A DNA stretch of 64,000 bases, taken from assembly GCA_964628235.1 (NCBI GenBank), contig CAZVLU010000002.1, forward strand, positions 70,614-134,613, given 5' to 3'. Below are positions 47,235-55,785 of this stretch, in pieces (the first letter of the stretch is position 1; each line of letters opens with the position of its first letter). Source of the stretch: CAMAVH01 sp964628235 (GTDB taxonomy: Bacteria; Pseudomonadota; Alphaproteobacteria; SMXQ01). The notes under the pieces were generated by a model. The model was given only the letters and a program-made list of their open reading frames with translations. It was not told where the DNA came from and made no database searches. Position numbers and translations under genes: made by a program.

Positions 47235-48470
47235 TCAGCGCTTCACCGCCAGCAAACACCCCATCACGCCGACGCAGGCGACGGCGAACAGACCCCACAG
47301 GGCGGTGGTTTGCCCGCCCCAGGTCCACACGGCGGCGAAGCTCAAGGGCGCGGCCGCTTTGGCGAAATTGGCCGGGCCGATCAGCGCGCCGTTGATCGCG
47401 CCGTAAGCTTGGCGGCCGATCAATTCGGGCACCGCGATGCCGCGCATGATGGTCATGATGCCGTTGCCGGCGCCGTAGATGACGGCGAATAGCGACAGCC
47501 AGATAAACTCGGTCGGCAATAGCGCGAGAATGCCGATGGAAAGCGGCAGCGACGCGGCGATCCACGGGCCGATGGTCCGCACGCTGCCTTTGCCTTTGGC
47601 CAGCATCAGGGCGATACGCCCCGCCACCTGCATCGGGCCGATGATGGCGATGACGGCGAGCGCCATCGTCGTGGCGACGCCGCGCTCGCTGAGCAGCGGG
47701 ATGATGTGGAAGGTCAGCGCGGCGAAGCCGGCTTGATAAGCGGATTGCCACAACATCAAGCCCCAGAAGGCGCGCGTGCGCAGCGCGGCGCGAAAAGCGG
47801 CGCCATTGGTCGGCGGCGCAGCAGATGCGAGAGAGGGCTGCGCCGTGGCGATGGCGACCGCCGTCGCGATCTTTTTGGGCAGCACCCAGGCGTGGATCGC
47901 CGCCCCGAGCAGCAGGTTGATGGCGGCGAGCGCCAGCAACGATTCGCGCCAACCGAGCGTCTCGATCAACAGATGCGTGAGCGGCATGAAGATGGTGCTG
48001 GCGAAGCCGCCGGCCAGCGTGATCGCGGTGATCGCCTTGCGCGCGTCCGCCTGGAAGGTCGCGGTGACGACGGCGAAGGCCGGGTCGTAGAGCAGCATGG
48101 CCATCGCCAGGCCCATCAGCGCATAGAGGCCGTAGAACATCGGCAAGCTGTCGACTTGCGACCACAGCGCCAGCGCCAGCGCGCCGAGCAGCGAGCCGCA
48201 GGTCATCAGCGCGCGACCGCCATGTTTATCGATCCAGGCGCCGACGCTGAAGGCGGCGAGGCCCCAGGTCAAAAGCCCGAGCGACAAAGCGCCGTTCAAT
48301 TCGGTCGCCGACCAGCCGAGTTCGGCCTGCATCGGCCCGACATAGAGCGAGAAGCTGTAATAGACCGTGCCCCAGGCGGCGGTCTGGCTGACGCAGAGCG
48401 CCCAGATCATCGACCAGCGGGCGGGAGAGGAAGGGGCCATGAGGACCGTGATGTCGTGTCGCATGGACAT
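47235..48470 (-). CDS. MFS transporter
   Basis: 411 residues and about 12 helices. WSMIWALCVSQTAAWGTVYYSFSLYVGPMQAELGW, followed by GAWIDKHGGRALMT (the MFS loop-2 signature region) and IPLLSERGVATTMALAVIAIIGPMQVAGR, resembles the oxalate/monocarboxylate-type MFS_1 group. Substrate unknown. Start chosen at the ATG at 48470; ATGs at 48464 and 48440 are possible. It is separated from thiE by 66 bp on the same strand. Confidence 0.84.
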   Translation of the reverse strand: MSMRHDITVLMAPSSPARWSMIWALCVSQTAAWGTVYYSFSLYVGPMQAELGWSATELNGALSLGLLTWGLAAFSVGAWIDKHGGRALMTCGSLLGALALALWSQVDSLPMFYGLYALMGLAMAMLLYDPAFAVVTATFQADARKAITAITLAGGFASTIFMPLTHLLIETLGWRESLLALAAINLLLGAAIHAWVLPKKIATAVAIATAQPSLASAAPPTNGAAFRAALRTRAFWGLMLWQSAYQAGFAALTFHIIPLLSERGVATTMALAVIAIIGPMQVAGRIALMLAKGKGSVRTIGPWIAASLPLSIGILALLPTEFIWLSLFAVIYGAGNGIMTIMRGIAVPELIGRQAYGAINGALIGPANFAKAAAPLSFAAVWTWGGQTTALWGLFAVACVGVMGCLLAVKR

Positions 48471-48536
48471 GCCACGGCCTTGTGACGGCGGCAAGACAGC
48501 GATGGACGATGGCCCGGCCTTGTCTAGGTGCGGGGC

Positions 48537-49202
48537 CTAGGCGCTGGCCTTCGCTTCGGCGATCTTGGCGTTGAACAGCTTGACCGCAGCGCCCGGTCCG
48601 TCCGGGTGCTGCCACACCGCCGACAGCACGGCGAGGAAGTCGGCGCCGGCTTTGACCAGGGTGCCGCAATTGTCCGGCGTGATGCCGCCGATGGCGACGC
48701 AGGGCAGGGTGAAGACGCCGGACCACCATTCGAGAATCTCGGGCTCGGGATGGCCCTTGGCGTCCTTGGTCGTCGTCGGGAAAAACGCGCCGAAGGCGAC
48801 GTAGTCGGCGCCGGCTTCGCCGGCATCCATCGCAAGGTGGCGCGAGTCATGGCAGGTGACGCCGACGATGGCGTTGGCGCCGACCTGGAGCCGCGCGTCC
48901 TCATAGGTCGAATCGTCCTGGCCGATATGGACGCCATCGCAGCCCGCGGCTGCGGCGAGGTCGGGCCGGGCGTGGAGGATGAAGGCGACGTCGCGGTCCT
49001 GCGCGACGGGCCGCAGGACGTCGCAGGCGCGCTTGATGTCGTCGTCCGAGACGTCTTTCAGGCGCAACTGTACGCAAGCGACATCGCCCGCGTCGAGCGC
49101 CTGGGCAAGATCAGCGGCGAAGGCTTTGGCGTCGAGCCGTTGCGGCGTGACGAGATAAAGCCGGCACTCCGCGACCGGCTCTTTCTTCGCCGCTTTGGCC
49201 AT
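48537..49202 (-). CDS. thiE: Thiamine-phosphate synthase
   Basis: 221-residue TIM-barrel enzyme joining HMP-PP and HET-P to thiamine phosphate. Visible: RLYLVTPQ, CVQLRLKDVSDDD, FILHARPDLAAAAGCDGVHIGQDD, GVTCHDSRHLAMDAGEAGADYVAFGAFFPTTTK (broken here for the family core), and AIGGITPDNCGTLVKAGADFLAVLSAVW. A few positions differ from E. coli ThiE (QLRLK for QLREK, and CHDS for the usual SxH/S context), typical of the alphaproteobacterial branch. It follows the aldolase gene by 20 bases, likely one operon. No TPP riboswitch is visible. Confidence 0.85.
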   Translation of the reverse strand: MAKAAKKEPVAECRLYLVTPQRLDAKAFAADLAQALDAGDVACVQLRLKDVSDDDIKRACDVLRPVAQDRDVAFILHARPDLAAAAGCDGVHIGQDDSTYEDARLQVGANAIVGVTCHDSRHLAMDAGEAGADYVAFGAFFPTTTKDAKGHPEPEILEWWSGVFTLPCVAIGGITPDNCGTLVKAGADFLAVLSAVWQHPDGPGAAVKLFNAKIAEAKASA

Positions 49203-49222
49203 GGCCGTAAAGTCCTCGGGGC

Positions 49223-50152
49223 CTATTCCTTAGTCTTGTAAATCTCGACGATCTTGTCGAGCAGCGACAGGGCCTCGTCGCGCGGGCGCTGGAAGCTGTT
49301 GCGGCCGATGATCGAGCCGTTGCCGCCGCCGTCGCGCACCCCTTGCACTTCGCTCAGCACGCCGGCGACATCCTTCGCCTCGCCGCCGGAGAAGACGACG
49401 ATGCGGCGGCCGTTGAAGCAGCTCTGCACGACATGCGCGATGCGCTCGGGCAGGGTGGCGACGGGGATCTTGCGGTCTTCATAGACCTTCTTGGCGGCGC
49501 CGAGGCCGAGCGCGGCGGTCGGCGGCTTCACCTTGATGATATGCGCGCCGAGCAGCGCCGCCATATGGGCGGCATAGGCTACGATATCGACCGCCGTCTC
49601 GCTGTCCTTGTTGAGATCGCCGCCGCGCGGGTAGGACCAGACGACGCTGGCGATGCCGACCGACTTGGCTTCTTCGATGGTCTCGCGGGCGAATTCGAAC
49701 ATGTCCTTGAAGTCGTCCGAGCCCGGATAGATCGTCAGGCCGACGGCGGCGCAGCCGAGGCGCAGCGCATCGCCGACCGAGCCGGTGATCGCTTGGTTCG
49801 GGTCGTCCTTGGCGCGCGACAGCGAGTTGGAGCTGTTGATCTTGAGGATGGTCGGGATCGCGCCGGCGAAAGTGTCGGCGCCGGCTTCGATCATGCCGAG
49901 CGGCGCGGCGTAAGCCGACAGGCCGGCGTCGATGGCGAGCTGGAAGTGGTAGTGCGGATCGTAGCCCGCCGGGTTCGGCGCGAAGCTCCGCGCCGGGCCG
50001 TGTTCGAAGCCCTGGTCGACGGGGAGAATGACCAGCTTGCCGGTGCCGCCGAGCTTGCCGTTCATCAGGATGCGCGCGAGGTTGCCCTTGGTGCCCGGGT
50101 TGTCGCTCTCGTAATTGGCGAGGATCTTTTTGACGCGCTGGGTCGTCTTCAT
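49223..50152 (-). CDS. fbaB: Class I fructose-bisphosphate aldolase (DhnA/FbaB type)
   Basis: 309 residues of the DeoC/FbaB Schiff-base aldolase family: ILPVDQGFEHGPARSF near the N-terminus, GLTIYPGSDD, SVVWSYPRGG, GAHIIKVKPPT containing the Schiff-base Lys, IVVFSGGEAKD and GSIIGRNSFQRPRDEAL. Cleaves fructose-1,6-bisphosphate in glycolysis/gluconeogenesis. ATG 50152 fits the family start (MKTTQRVKKILANYESDNPGTKGNL is the usual N-terminus). Divergent from the zapA operon. Confidence 0.92.
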   Translation of the reverse strand: MKTTQRVKKILANYESDNPGTKGNLARILMNGKLGGTGKLVILPVDQGFEHGPARSFAPNPAGYDPHYHFQLAIDAGLSAYAAPLGMIEAGADTFAGAIPTILKINSSNSLSRAKDDPNQAITGSVGDALRLGCAAVGLTIYPGSDDFKDMFEFARETIEEAKSVGIASVVWSYPRGGDLNKDSETAVDIVAYAAHMAALLGAHIIKVKPPTAALGLGAAKKVYEDRKIPVATLPERIAHVVQSCFNGRRIVVFSGGEAKDVAGVLSEVQGVRDGGGNGSIIGRNSFQRPRDEALSLLDKIVEIYKTKE

Positions 50153-50312
50153 GGCCTGCGGGCTCCTGTGGGGTCGGGGCGGGATGGGAAGGGTCGGATC
50201 AAGCCGCCGAATTGCGGCAATTTTGGCGTCCGTCTTAGCCGAGCGGGCGGCGATTTGCAATCCGCCCCGGGCGCAACCTTTTCGTGGCAAAGCCATGAAT
50301 TCCGCCGGTTTG

Positions 50313-50399
50313 TTGACGTTTCGCGACGCCCGGGCGTATGGTGCGGCTGTCGCCGTTCTTCAGGATTACGCTTCGCCCGCTTCTAGGATTACGCTTCGC
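50313..50399 (+). promoter_or_regulatory. Promoter and 15-bp direct repeats before the coiled-coil/zapA operon
   Basis: TTGACG (50313-50318), 18-bp spacer, TATGGT (50337-50342). Downstream, AGGATTACGCTTCGC occurs twice (50362-50376 and 50385-50399), 23 bp apart, the second ending three bases before the ATG. Confidence 0.45.
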
Positions 50400-50401
50400 T
50401 C

Positions 50402-50623
50402 ATGGACCGTCTCATCGCCGCGCAGACCCGCCTCGAACAGGCCCTCGACCGCCTTTCGGCGGCGCTGGAGAAGAAACTGGGCGACCGCGCCGCAGCAAGC
50501 GCCATGGCCGGCGAGATCGAACGCATCCGCAGCGAAAACGTGCTGCTGCGCGCCGACAAATCCGAGGTCGCCGACAAGCTCGACGCCGCCATCGGCCGCC
50601 TCAAAATTCTGATCGAGAGCTAA
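50402..50623 (+). CDS. Small coiled-coil protein (DUF4164-like)
   Basis: 73 residues, predicted almost wholly coiled coil: MDRLIAAQTRLEQALDRLSAALEKKL then IERIRSENVLLRADKSEVADKLDAAIGRLKILIES. The length and position directly before zapA fit the DUF4164-type proteins in Alphaproteobacteria. A structural or division-linked role with ZapA is plausible from context only. The SD is weak; the upstream 15-bp repeat abuts the ATG. Confidence 0.7.
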   Translation: MDRLIAAQTRLEQALDRLSAALEKKLGDRAAASAMAGEIERIRSENVLLRADKSEVADKLDAAIGRLKILIES

Positions 50624-50630
50624 CGCGCCC

Positions 50631-50984
50631 ATGGCCCAGATCACCGTCAGCATCAACAATCGCGTCTATGAGATCGCCTGCGACGACGGCCAGGAGGAGC
50701 ATCTCGCCCGCCTCGGCACCTATATCGACAGCAAGGTGACGGAACTTGCCGCCTCGATCGGCCAGGTCGGCGATGCCCGCCTGTTGGTCATGGCGAGCCT
50801 GCTGATCGCCGACGAATTGGCCGACGTTTACGGCGAATTGGCCGAAGCGCGCGAGGCGCTCGAGGGCGCGCCGACTGCGCCGGCGCAAAGCGAGACGCCG
50901 GAAATGACGGAAAGCTTGGCGAAAAACCTCGAATTGCTGGCCGGTCGGGTCGAGGACATTGCCGCCCGGCTGGAGAGTGCCTAG
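50631..50984 (+). CDS. zapA: Cell division protein ZapA
   Basis: 117 residues: MAQITVSINNRVYEIACDDGQEEHLARLGTYID is the N-terminal beta-hairpin domain of ZapA, followed by helices ending in a coiled coil (MTESLAKNLELLAGRVEDIAARLESA). ZapA bundles FtsZ filaments at the division site. The middle segment (EALEGAPTAPAQSETPEM) is a low-complexity spacer. It lies seven bases after the coiled-coil gene and is followed by 6S RNA, the conserved zapA-ssrS-fau order. Confidence 0.93.
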   Translation: MAQITVSINNRVYEIACDDGQEEHLARLGTYIDSKVTELAASIGQVGDARLLVMASLLIADELADVYGELAEAREALEGAPTAPAQSETPEMTESLAKNLELLAGRVEDIAARLESA

Positions 50985-50987
50985 ATT

Positions 50988-51126
50988 AGTCCTCGGACGG
51001 GCGCTGCCCGGTGCGTTAGGTCGCATAAATCCCTGAGGCCGATTCTCACTCCTTGGGAGCTGTCCCTGGCGGAGCCCTGGTTCCGTTATATGGTGCCCAC
51101 CTGCGTAAGCAGGCCCCGGAGGATTA
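50988..51126 (+). ncRNA. ssrS: 6S RNA
   Basis: Noncoding stretch between zapA and the 5-formyltetrahydrofolate cyclo-ligase gene, the conserved site of ssrS. The ends TCCTCGG (50990-50996) and CCGGAGGA (51116-51123) form the closing stem. Inside are the characteristic 5' CCTGAGGC-GATTCTCACTCC and CTTGGGAGC segments and the opposed CTGGCGGAGCCCTGG, consistent with the open bubble that mimics a promoter and binds sigma70-RNA polymerase. Ends are approximate. Confidence 0.85.
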
Positions 51127-51169
51127 GCAAGCCGACGGCCCAAGGTGGCCCCGTCCATTCCATTCCCGC

Positions 51170-51748
51170 ATGACAATTCCCGCTGAAGATAAGCGCGCGC
51201 TGCGCGCCGCCGCCAAAACGGCCCGCGCCGCCGCGAAGGCTGCGACGCCGGATGCGCCAGCGCGGCTGTCCGCGCGTTTTTTGGCGACGATCCCAATCCC
51301 CAAGGACGCCATCGTCGGCGGTTATTGGCCGATCGGCGACGAGATCGACGTCTTGCCGCTGCTCGCCGCCTTGCATGATCGCGGCATCGCCCTCGCCTTG
51401 CCGGTGGTGGCCGCGCCGGGCCAGCCCTTGTCGTTTCAGGCCTGGCGGCCGGGCGACGAGATGACGCCGGGCGCCCATGGCATCCCGGTTCCCTTGTCGA
51501 CCGCTGCGTTGGTCAATCCGCACCTGCTCATCGTGCCGTTGCTCGCGTTCGATGCGCAGGGCTGGCGTTTGGGCTATGGCGCGGGGTATTACGACCGCAC
51601 GTTGGAGCGATTGGGCGACACTGTGACGAGCATCGGTGTCGCTTATGCCGTCCAGCGCGTCGAACGGGTGCCGCGCGACGCCGGCGACCGTCCGCTCGAC
51701 GCGGTGGTGACGGAAGCTGCGGCGCATTGGGTCAAGGATCACGGATGA
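51170..51748 (+). CDS. 5-formyltetrahydrofolate cyclo-ligase
   Basis: 192 residues: N-terminal basic helix (DKRALRAAAKTARAAAKA), IVGGYWPIGDEIDVLPLL, LIVPLLAFDAQGWRLGYGAGYYDRTLERL with the GxGxGYYDR substrate/ATP loop. Converts 5-formyl-THF to 5,10-methenyl-THF with ATP. It follows 6S RNA, as in many proteobacteria, and its stop overlaps the ymdB-like start (ATGA). Confidence 0.93.
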   Translation: MTIPAEDKRALRAAAKTARAAAKAATPDAPARLSARFLATIPIPKDAIVGGYWPIGDEIDVLPLLAALHDRGIALALPVVAAPGQPLSFQAWRPGDEMTPGAHGIPVPLSTAALVNPHLLIVPLLAFDAQGWRLGYGAGYYDRTLERLGDTVTSIGVAYAVQRVERVPRDAGDRPLDAVVTEAAAHWVKDHG

Positions 51749-52557
51749 AGCTTCTGTTCTGCGGCGATGTGATGGGCGAAACCGGGCGGCGCGCGGTGCT
51801 GGACCATGTGCCGGCGCTGCGCCGCAAGCTCGGACTCGATTTCGTCGCCGTGAACGGCGAGAACGCTGCCGGCGGTTTCGGCGTCACCGAGAAAATCTGC
51901 AAATCCTTCTTCGACGCCGGCGTCGATGTCGTGACCACCGGCAACCACGCTTGGGATCAGCGCGAAGTGCTGACCTACATCGTGCGCGAGCCGCGCCTGA
52001 TCCGCCCGGCCAACTTCCCCAAGGGCACGCCGGGGCGCGGCGCCGGGCTCTATCAATTGCAGGACGGCCGCAGCGTGCTGGTCATCCAGGTGATGACTCG
52101 CCTGTTCATGGACCCGCTCGACGACCCGTTCGCTGCCTTCGAGGCGGCGCTCGCCGAGCATCGTCTGCATGAGACGGTCGACGCCATCCTGCTCGATGTC
52201 CACGGCGAGGCGACCAGCGAGAAAACCGCGCTCGGCGTCGTCGCCGATGGCCGCGTCTCCATGGTGGTCGGCTCGCACTCCCATATCCCGACGGCGGATG
52301 CCCGCATTTTGCCGGGCGGTACCGCCTATCAGACCGACGCCGGCATGTGCGGCGACTACGACTCGGTGATCGGCATGGAAAAGGACGTCGCGGTCGCCCG
52401 CTTCGTCACCAAGATGCGCGGCGAGCGCTTGGAGCCGGCGACCGGCGAAGCGACGCTGTGCGGCGTCTTCGTCGAGACCGACGACTCGACCGGCCTCGCC
52501 AAGCGCGTCGTCGCGGTGCGCCTCGGCGGCCTCTTAGCGCAGAGCCTGCCGGCCTAA
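51745..52557 (+). CDS. YmdB/TIGR00282-type metallophosphoesterase
   Basis: 270 residues: MKLLFCGDVMGETGRRAVLDHVPALRR, FVAVNGENAAGGFGVTEKICKSFFDAGVDVVTTGNHAWDQRE (split over the metal sites), ILLDVHGEATSEKTALG, VVGSHSHIPTADARILPGGTAYQTDAGMCGDYDSVIGM. The Asp/Glu/Asn/His set (GDVMG, NGENA, GNHAWD, DVHGEATSEK, GSHSH) is the YmdB dinuclear metal site. In Bacillus, YmdB is a 2',3'-cAMP phosphodiesterase affecting biofilm/motility. Translationally coupled to the upstream folate gene. Confidence 0.92.
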   Translation: MKLLFCGDVMGETGRRAVLDHVPALRRKLGLDFVAVNGENAAGGFGVTEKICKSFFDAGVDVVTTGNHAWDQREVLTYIVREPRLIRPANFPKGTPGRGAGLYQLQDGRSVLVIQVMTRLFMDPLDDPFAAFEAALAEHRLHETVDAILLDVHGEATSEKTALGVVADGRVSMVVGSHSHIPTADARILPGGTAYQTDAGMCGDYDSVIGMEKDVAVARFVTKMRGERLEPATGEATLCGVFVETDDSTGLAKRVVAVRLGGLLAQSLPA

Positions 52558-52755
52558 AAATCCAGATCAGTGAGTCGCTTCAAGGGGCTAGCGGCTCTCG
52601 TCGAGTCGCGCCTGACTCGGATATGATCGCGCCTCGGTTCCGCCGCCCGATTTTCGCCATATTGATTGCGTAGCGAAGGCTGCAAAGCTGCTGTTTTTGC
52701 TACAAGATGTGGTATAAAGCCGCGTTTTATATGCAGCTAATTGGGATTTGCGACG

Positions 52756-53502
52756 ATGGCCGGCCATTCACAATTCAAGAACATCATGCACCGCAAAGGT
52801 GCCCAGGACGCCAAGAAGGCGAAGGTGTTCACCAAGATCATCCGCGAATTGACGGTGGCCGCCCGCGCCAACCCCGATCCCGCCGGCAACCCGCGCCTGC
52901 GCGCGGCGATTTTGGCGGCGCGCGAATCGAACATGCCGAAGGACACCATGGACCGCGCCATCAAGCGCGGCGCCGGCGGCGAAGACCAGACCAATTACGA
53001 AGAAGTGCGTTACGAGGGCTATGGCCCGGGCGGCGTCGCCGTCATCGTCGAAGCGCTGACCGACAACCGCAACCGCACGGCGACCGATGTCCGCACCGCC
53101 TTCAGCAAGAACGGCGGCTCGCTCGGCGAGACCAACAGCGTGTCCTTCATGTTCGAGCGCATCGGCAACGTGGTCTATCCGAAGGCCGCAGCGAGCGCCG
53201 ATGCGATGTTCGAAGGCGCGCTGGAAGCGGGTGCCCGCGATGTCGAGTCGACCGACGAAGGCCATGACATCGTTTGCGAGCCGGACGATTACGCCGGCGT
53301 CGTCGTCGCGCTGGAAAAGAAATTCGGCGCGCCCAAGAGCACGGGCATCATCTGGCGGGCGCAGACCACCGCGCCGCTCGACAAGGATGGCGCCGAATCG
53401 ATTCTGAAGATGATCGACGCGCTCGAAGAAAGCGACGACGTGCGCGCCGTCTATGCGAACTTCGAAGTCTCCGACGAAGTGATGAGCCAGCTCAGCGCCT
53501 AA
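52756..53502 (+). CDS. yebC: YebC/PmpR family protein
   Basis: 248 residues: MAGHSQFKNIMHRKGAQDAKKAKVFTKI at the N-terminus, NMPKDTMDRAIKRGAGG, YEGYGPGGVAVIVEALTDNRNRT, and GGSLGETNSVSFMFER, the standard YebC blocks. Long regarded as a transcription regulator; some members act in translation of proline-rich stretches. It sits just before ruvC, a common order. ATG 52756 gives the conserved start. Confidence 0.94.
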   Translation: MAGHSQFKNIMHRKGAQDAKKAKVFTKIIRELTVAARANPDPAGNPRLRAAILAARESNMPKDTMDRAIKRGAGGEDQTNYEEVRYEGYGPGGVAVIVEALTDNRNRTATDVRTAFSKNGGSLGETNSVSFMFERIGNVVYPKAAASADAMFEGALEAGARDVESTDEGHDIVCEPDDYAGVVVALEKKFGAPKSTGIIWRAQTTAPLDKDGAESILKMIDALEESDDVRAVYANFEVSDEVMSQLSA

Positions 53503-53543
53503 GCTGGGCGGCGGGCGTTGAGTCAACCGAGGCGGGAAACTGC

Positions 53544-54089
53544 ATGAGAGTGATCGGGCTCGATCCGGGCCTGCGTGTAACGGGATGGGGCGTCATCGAG
53601 GTGACGGGCAATCGCCTGCGCCATCTCGGCGACGGCGTCGTGCGCGTGGACGCCGACCTGCCCATGTCGGAGCGTTTGACCGCGCTGTTCGACGGTGTTG
53701 CCGCCGTGATCGCCGAATACGCCCCCGACGAAGCCGCCGTCGAGGAGACCTTCGTCAACCGCAACGCCTCCTCCACGCTCAAGCTCGGCCACGCGCGCGG
53801 CGTCGTCATGCTGGCGCCGGCCAAAGCCGGCTTGCCGGTCGCCGAATATGCCGCGACGCTGGTGAAAAAATCGATCGTCGGCGGCGGCCATGCCGCCAAG
53901 GACCAAGTCGGCGCGATGATCCGCGCGATTTTGCCGGGCTGCGTTCTCGATATGCCCGACGCCGCCGACGCGCTCGCCGTCGCCGTCTGCCATGCGCATC
54001 ATGCCGAAAGCCGTCGCCGTCTGGCGATGATCCCGGTCTTGCCCAAGCGCGCGGCGCGCATAGTTCGCGCAAGCGGAGCGCGGCGATGA
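53544..54089 (+). CDS. ruvC: Holliday junction resolvase RuvC
   Basis: 181-residue endonuclease that cleaves four-way junctions as a dimer. Catalytic acids: D7 in IGLDPGL, E~69-70 in VEETFVNRN, and the Asp pair in MPDAADALAVAVCHAH. The ATG at 53544 follows AGGCGGGAAAC; the stop overlaps the ruvA ATG (ATGA). Confidence 0.95.
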   Translation: MRVIGLDPGLRVTGWGVIEVTGNRLRHLGDGVVRVDADLPMSERLTALFDGVAAVIAEYAPDEAAVEETFVNRNASSTLKLGHARGVVMLAPAKAGLPVAEYAATLVKKSIVGGGHAAKDQVGAMIRAILPGCVLDMPDAADALAVAVCHAHHAESRRRLAMIPVLPKRAARIVRASGARR

Positions 54090-54715
54090 TCGCCAAGCTC
54101 ACCGGCATTCTCGACTCGGCGCGTGACGGCCAAGCGGTCGTTGATGTGGGCGGCGTCGGCTATCTCGTGTTCGCCTCGGCGCGCACCATCGGCGCGCTGC
54201 CGCCGCGCGGCCAAGCCGTCAGCTTCATGATCGAGACTCATGTGCGCGAAGACCATATCCATCTCTACGGCTTCGCCAATGACGCCGAACGCGAATGGTT
54301 CAAGCTGCTGACCACCGTGCAGGGTGTCGGCGCGAAGGTCGGCCTCGCCATCTTGAGCGTGCTGACGCCGAACGAGATCGCGCAGGCCATCGTCGCCGGC
54401 GACCGCACGGCGGTGGCGCGCGCCGACGGCGTCGGCCCCAAGCTGGCGCAGCGCGTCGTCACCGAATTGAAGGACAAGGCCGGCAGCATCGGCCTCGCCC
54501 ATGGCGTGCAAGTCGCGCAAGTTTTCGGCAAGCCCGCGCCGGGCGCTGAGGACGATGGCGAACTGGCCGATGCCGTCTCGGCGCTGGTCAATCTCGGCTA
54601 CAAGCGCGTCGAAGCCTTCGGCGCGGTGAGCAACGCTTCGCGCAAGCTCGGCCGCAAGGTCGCCGCCGCCGATCTGATTCGCGCCGGGCTTAAAGAATTG
54701 GGCACGCCGACATGA
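54086..54715 (+). CDS. ruvA: Holliday junction DNA helicase subunit RuvA
   Basis: 209 residues: OB-fold (MIAKLTGILDSARDGQAVVDVGGVGYLVFAS), HhH motifs (LLTTVQGVGAKVGLAILSVL, ARADGVGPKLAQRVVTELKDK) and a C-terminal UBA-like domain (ADAVSALVNLGYKRVEA). Tetramer that binds the junction and loads RuvB. Overlaps ruvC and ruvB by 4 bp each. Confidence 0.95.
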   Translation: MIAKLTGILDSARDGQAVVDVGGVGYLVFASARTIGALPPRGQAVSFMIETHVREDHIHLYGFANDAEREWFKLLTTVQGVGAKVGLAILSVLTPNEIAQAIVAGDRTAVARADGVGPKLAQRVVTELKDKAGSIGLAHGVQVAQVFGKPAPGAEDDGELADAVSALVNLGYKRVEAFGAVSNASRKLGRKVAAADLIRAGLKELGTPT

Positions 54716-55785
54716 GCCCCGTCCTTAAAGATAATGCTCCCAAAGACATCCGCCTGGTGACGGGCGTTGCCGACGCCGAGGAAAATCTCGAAGCGGCGCT
54801 GCGGCCGCAAGCGCTCGCCGATTTCACCGGCCAAGCGCAATTGCGCGAGAATTTGCAGGTCTTCATCACGGCGGCGGCTGGCCGCGCCGAGGCGATGGAC
54901 CATGTGCTGCTGTCCGGTCCGCCCGGCCTCGGCAAGACGACGCTGGCGCGCATCATCGCGCGCGAATTGGGCGTCGGCTTCCATTCGACCTCCGGCCCGA
55001 TCATCGCCAAGGCCGGCGACCTCGCGGCGCTGCTGACCAATTTGCAGCCGCGCGACGTTTTGTTCATTGATGAAATTCACCGTCTGCAGCCTGTCGTCGA
55101 AGAAGTGCTCTATCCGGCGATGGAAGATTTCCAGCTCGATCTGATGATCGGCGAGGGGCCGGCGGCGCGCTCGGTCAAGATCGACTTGCAGCCATTCACG
55201 CTGATCGGCGCCACGACGCGCACCGGCCTTCTCACGACGCCGTTGCGGGATCGCTTCGGCATTCCGCTGCGCCTGAATTTCTACGAGACGGCCGAACTCG
55301 AAGCCATCGTGCGGCGCGGCGCCCGTCTGCTCGGCTTCGCCATGACCGACGACGGCGCCCATGAGATCGCCAGGCGGGCGCGCGGCACGCCGCGCGTCGC
55401 GGCGCGGCTGCTGCGCCGGGTGCGCGATTTCGCCGCCGTGCTCGGCAACGGCGCGGTCGATGCCAAATCGGCCGACCACGCCCTGGAGCGGCTCGAAGTC
55501 GACAAGGCCGGCCTCGACGCCATGGACCGGCGCTATCTGCTGTGCATCGCCGACCATTATGCCGGCGGGCCGGTCGGCGTCGAAACGCTGGCCGCAGCGC
55601 TCTCCGAGCAGCGCGACGCCATCGAGGACGTCATCGAGCCCTATCTCATGCAGCAGGGCTTCATCATGCGCACGCCGCGCGGCCGCATGATCGCCGACGG
55701 CGGCTGGCGCCACTTGCGCCGTGAACCGCCGAAGAACCTCTCGCAACAGTTCGACATGCTGGGCGGGGAGGCGGACGATGAGTAA
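54712..55785 (+). CDS. ruvB: Holliday junction DNA helicase subunit RuvB
   Basis: 357-residue AAA+ motor: Walker A SGPPGLGKTT (~68-77), Walker B LFIDEIHRLQP, sensor GATTRTGLLTTPLRDRFG and arginine finger, and winged-helix C-terminus (GPVGVETLAAALSEQRDAIEDVIEPYLMQQGF...TPRGR). Drives branch migration with RuvA. Its end overlaps ybgC by 8 bp. Confidence 0.96.
   Translation: MSPVLKDNAPKDIRLVTGVADAEENLEAALRPQALADFTGQAQLRENLQVFITAAAGRAEAMDHVLLSGPPGLGKTTLARIIARELGVGFHSTSGPIIAKAGDLAALLTNLQPRDVLFIDEIHRLQPVVEEVLYPAMEDFQLDLMIGEGPAARSVKIDLQPFTLIGATTRTGLLTTPLRDRFGIPLRLNFYETAELEAIVRRGARLLGFAMTDDGAHEIARRARGTPRVAARLLRRVRDFAAVLGNGAVDAKSADHALERLEVDKAGLDAMDRRYLLCIADHYAGGPVGVETLAAALSEQRDAIEDVIEPYLMQQGFIMRTPRGRMIADGGWRHLRREPPKNLSQQFDMLGGEADDE

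Noticed and set aside
52698..52718. Promoter of yebC (TTGCTA ... TATAAA)
   Set aside because: The two boxes are only about 10 bp apart, too close for a sigma70 promoter.
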